DNA of 64,000 nucleotides from the NCBI GenBank assembly GCA_030686995.1, contig CM060702.1, positions 69,920,440-69,984,439 on the forward strand. Reading direction: 5' to 3'. Position numbers and translations under genes: made by a program. The stretch comes from Artemisia argyi. Its lineage: Eukaryota; Streptophyta; Magnoliopsida; Asterales; Asteraceae. Position 1 is the stretch's first letter. Each line of letters begins with the position of its first letter. Shown piece by piece: positions 60,481 to 64,000 of the stretch. Under the pieces are notes generated by a model. That model saw only the letters and a list, made by a program, of their open reading frames with translations. It was not told the DNA's origin and searched no databases.

Positions 60481-61025
60481 AGGTTGTTGAACCGTAGAAG
60501 GGGGGGGGGGTGAATACGGTTTCTTCGGCTTTTTAGATGTTTAAAAACTTTAAGCCAAAGAGAACACCAAGTGGTTGTATAATCAATCCAAACAACCACA
60601 AACACAACCAAAGTATATAAAGCGAGTAAAGAGAGACACCACGATATATACTGGTTCGGGATGGGGGGTTTATACCATCCGTACGTCCAGTTGCGAATCC
60701 ACGACATCGATACTATTCCACTAGTATAATCCTTTCGGTGGACTACAAACCGTTACAAGTCACTCCACCGATATTCACCAATATCGATGATAAACAAAGA
60801 AGGAGTTACTCTCACGGTATTCCGCACCTCGGAAACCACCCTAAAGAATCTCATGATTCGACTTCACCTAAGGGTCACCAAGACCACTACCAAGACTTCC
60901 CACCGGAAGTATCAAACCCCAACTAGATCCACAATGATCTAGGCTTGGTCACCAAGACACAAGACTTCCCTTACAAACAATTGAATGAATAAGTGTTTGT
61001 TTAATCAAGCCCTAACCTAACCTAG
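60481..61025. other. Unclassified repeat-like block between two retroelements
   Basis: It opens near TGTTGAACCGTAGAAGG, then a G11 run and TGAATACGGTTT, and includes TATACTGGTTCGGGATGGG and several ACCAAGAC / CACCAAGAC repeats. The abrupt start after the Sirevirus and the TG opening suggest the left end of another LTR-type element. It is cut at 61025 by LARD-A copy 3, so no partner end can be seen. The 62-codon frame at 60738-60926 has no motif. Confidence 0.4.
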
Positions 61026-62426
61026 TGGTACGTGGGAATCGCACCAGGCTTTACCTCTCAAGGGATCTTGAGAAGCTTACAACCCCCACCAGGCAGTGTA
61101 CCTGATCGTTGTAGTATAGTATAGTGACAAGTACCGGGGGATTGATCGTTCAGCTAGGAATAGTGTCGCTAGGATTAGAAAACCTAAATACTAGTTCTAA
61201 AGATGAAGGATGATTATTTTTTTGTATTTTTATATTTTTTAGAAAACAAGTAAAAATCTCGGGTTTGAAGGATTTGGGCGGAATTAGTTGCTATTCAACT
61301 AACCCAATACTAAAGATGCAATCAAAATAAAATACTAAAAATGAAAATAAACTAAATTATACTAAGGTTATGAGCAATAAGTGGAGAAAATGTGTTTACT
61401 TAGATTTCACTACTCCCTAGATATCTTTTACATGTTAATTACTTGTTATAGTTGCGTGGATGACGGATTGTATTCCTTAATACCATTCATGGGGTGGCGC
61501 ACTTAACTCCCTCCTATGAGCTCTTATCTCCTCCTATGCCATGCCCAGCACAACCATAGGGATTATAAACAGTGGCTCATGCATTAAATACAACCAATAA
61601 AACCTAGTGCACATCAGTTCATGTTTCCTAAGACGTTCAAGCATGTTACCATTTGGAGATCTGCCAGTTTTCTTAAGCCTAACATAGAATTCATTCATCC
61701 AATACAATTATAAACAAGTAATCAACACATAATTAACATCTAGGTTTCATTAGATCCAAGCAAACACAAGATAGATCTAGCCTAGCATGATGGAATTAAA
61801 ACAAGAACAAGATATAGACAACCAACACATAGACATATTGATTGAATTAAAAGAACACTTATCTCAATTACACATGAAAGGTATCAAGGGCTTAGAACCC
61901 TTGAAAAACCTGTAAAATTCGCACCAAGTTCGTACTTAGGGTTTCTCCAAAACTTCTCTCTTTTTAATGTGAAAATTAAAAAACTATATATAGGAAATAG
62001 GGTTTGACGGCGTCAAGACAAATCTTGTGACGCCGTCACCTCGCCGCCAAAATAATTCTCGGACTGCCTTGATCTACTTTTGACGCCGTCATGTGTTATG
62101 CATTTCCAGGCCGTCATGACTTTTACTCTTGACGCCCTACTTCGTGACGCCGTCAATTCTGTACTGGGTCGTCATGGAATTTACTCTTGACGCCGTCAGA
62201 AATTCCTTCTTGACGCCGTCACCTACTGTTCCCAGCAAGGAAAATTAAGACTTTGGCGTTTTCTTCACTTTTTGCTCCAAAAACGTCCGAATTGCTTCCT
62301 TTTCCAGATTTCACTCCCAAAGTACCTAAAATCACAAAAGGAACGATTTAGGGCAATATTTGATCAAATAAATTCAATTCCGGGCTTAAATGACCCCCTA
62401 AAAACGGTTCATTTTTCGCCTCATCA
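61026..62426 (-). repeat. LARD-A copy 3, left LTR
   Basis: 1401 bases. TATA box CTATATATAGG at 61984-61994, TGACG-dyads at 62003-62222 and tRNA-Asp-like segment at 61106-61147. Confidence 0.9.
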
Positions 62427-63033
62427 TATACCCTTACACTTGAGATTTGCTTGTCCTCAAGCAAATGCGCTTTTATTCTACTCAAAATACAAGTTAGGGG
62501 TCATTTAACACTAATATAAAAGTAATTACAACAAATAATCATTCCACTAAAGACCAATAGACAAGCACGGAGGTCATACACTAGCACCTCACAAATAGTG
62601 TTTAGATACTCACATCTCTCGGGTGTAATAAAGTACAAATTACAATATGGAAACGGAAGATATCTCTCACTACCTGTCATAGCAAAATAGATTACCATAG
62701 GCTTGGGAAATGATCAAACCTCCACCACATGGCGTAAGCACCTAGGATAAACTATCAAAGAGGTCTTTTTAAAGGGTTGTAACGTTAGGTGTAGGGATAT
62801 GAAATACACGGTTTTGTTGGATAAAGGAAATTTTACTGGTGGCGAGTTAACAATCTTGGTTAATTACATGTACAATATGGCGTTGCTAAGCTAAGACTAG
62901 ACTCGACTTAAGCTAATAAATGAAAAATAACAAAAACATAAAAATGAACATAGAATAAAAAGGGATGGTAGTCCGTATGTTTTTTTCTCGTTTCTTTTTT
63001 TTTTTATTTTAATTTTCTTTTTCTTGATTTTTC

Positions 63034-63071
<38 letters not shown>

Positions 63072-64000
63072 ATACACTCTTACCCTACCATCCAAAATAA
63101 TACATCATAGGGAATGGACATTCCCCTTACACTTGAATTTTTACATACTTTACAATAAACTAATATAATGACTCGAATTAAGAAAATCTAAACACTTGGA
63201 GTACTTTTAAGATTAACGTACATATGGGGTAATATATGATGTTCTTCCCCATTATTCCATAAAATAAGTACTTTTACCCATGAGTCCCAATCGTCCCAAA
63301 ACAATATGTACAAGGATATGACTCGACTTAGCAACCATGTAATCAATTAGATAGTTAACTTAGGGTTTAAACAAATAACAATAATGCACAAAAAATGAGC
63401 GTATACACGGAAGGCTAAGGCGATTTGGGTGTACATTTAAGTGGGGTGTAACAAATTCTTCCTTTAAGTAAAATGTTTAAAGTTAGAAACGAAAAGATAG
63501 GCTCGGAGGGGTGTACTAGGGGTTTCGTGTACTAAAAATGAGTACAACGCTAATGGTGTGGGAAAAATTAGTTGACTTAACTAGCCAAGTAATATGACTT
63601 AAATGGTCAAGTAATTATGATACGGGTTTAACACAAGGGTGATCCTAATTCCTCTTATCATGTAGTAAATCCTACCACACGAATGTAATCTCACTAGCGG
63701 TCTCGGGATGCATCACTAACACAAGTTCTAGAATCTAAATGCTACCGGTACACTCATAAGCACTAATAGTAAATGCTTTTTCTATCAAATCTAAAGGCGA
63801 ACCTCACATATTTGGGTGGAAAATTTTTCTGAATATACGGTTATGTGCTAGTCATACGATCTCCTATCCATCAGACGCTTGCTATGGCTAAAGTTTCACT
63901 CCTAAATGTTGTAAAAAATTTTAAATTTGACGCTAAAATTGCACTAACAAGTATTTCTCATAGTTTTATTACACATCTACCTTTAAACAAACAAACTCAA
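61026..64000 (-). mobile_element. LARD-A copy 3, partial (runs off window)
   Basis: An LTR at 61026-62426 (first bases mutated to TGGTACGTGGG) is followed by interior matching 12618-14200. The presumed primer site, ORF and second LTR lie beyond the window. CCTAG at 61021-61025 would be the left target duplication. It is closer to copy 1 than to copy 2 by eye. Confidence 0.88.

Overview
The window looks like a repeat-dominated intergenic block of a flowering-plant nuclear genome. It is AT-rich and has no bacterial-style gene layout. Nearly every coding trace belongs to a transposable element. Several proteins resemble hypothetical proteins common in Tanacetum and other daisy-family (Asteraceae, Anthemideae) genomes. 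The family assignment is inference from memory of those proteins, not a search result.

Layout. 1-1680: a two-part satellite-like block of degenerate GAAAACGTATGAAAACGGAC-type repeats and clusters of an ATATCACTTGTGATAT near-palindrome. 1681-7449: AT-rich sequence with possible exons of one unrecognised minus-strand gene (about 4563-6509) and a tRNA-derived SINE-like head (6872-6941). 7450-21238: a four-level nest. A MITE with long inverted ends is split by a Helitron-like element, which is split by a Copia element (8598-20988, TSD GATAT), whose integrase is split by a terminal-repeat element lacking polymerase (11200-17567, TSD ACAGG). 21417-22256: 3' end of a LINE. 22731-29949: tandem repeats, three MITEs and a PIF/Harbinger element (24307-26204) that keeps only its Myb-like ORF and sits inside an older Tourist-like MITE.

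29950-51400: a very large Gypsy (chromovirus, Tekay-like) element on the minus strand, TSD GCAGC, with LTRs of about 3.2 kb. Its left LTR holds a solo LTR (30903-32301) and its right LTR holds a whole copy (43864-50522) of the same polymerase-less family found in the Copia. Each LTR shows the other's pre-insertion site. A partial further copy starts at 61026 and runs off the window. 53500-60480: a Sirevirus (SIRE-like Copia) with 5' LTR, gag, pol and a piece of its envelope-like ORF, truncated on the right.

How it works together. The autonomous elements (Copia, Gypsy, Sirevirus) once encoded gag, protease, integrase, reverse transcriptase and RNase H. All are now broken, mostly by nonsense codons of the kind made by C-to-T or G-to-A change. 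The most active family here is the polymerase-less one (called LARD-A below): four insertions, LTRs about 99% identical by eye in the first copy, a tRNA-Asp-type primer site, an additional LTR segment complementary to the 5' half of tRNA-Asp, and an array of TGACGCCGTCA dyads upstream of a TATA box. Two full copies carry unrelated ORFs in otherwise similar interiors. No intact host gene, rRNA gene, functional tRNA gene or CRISPR array was seen.
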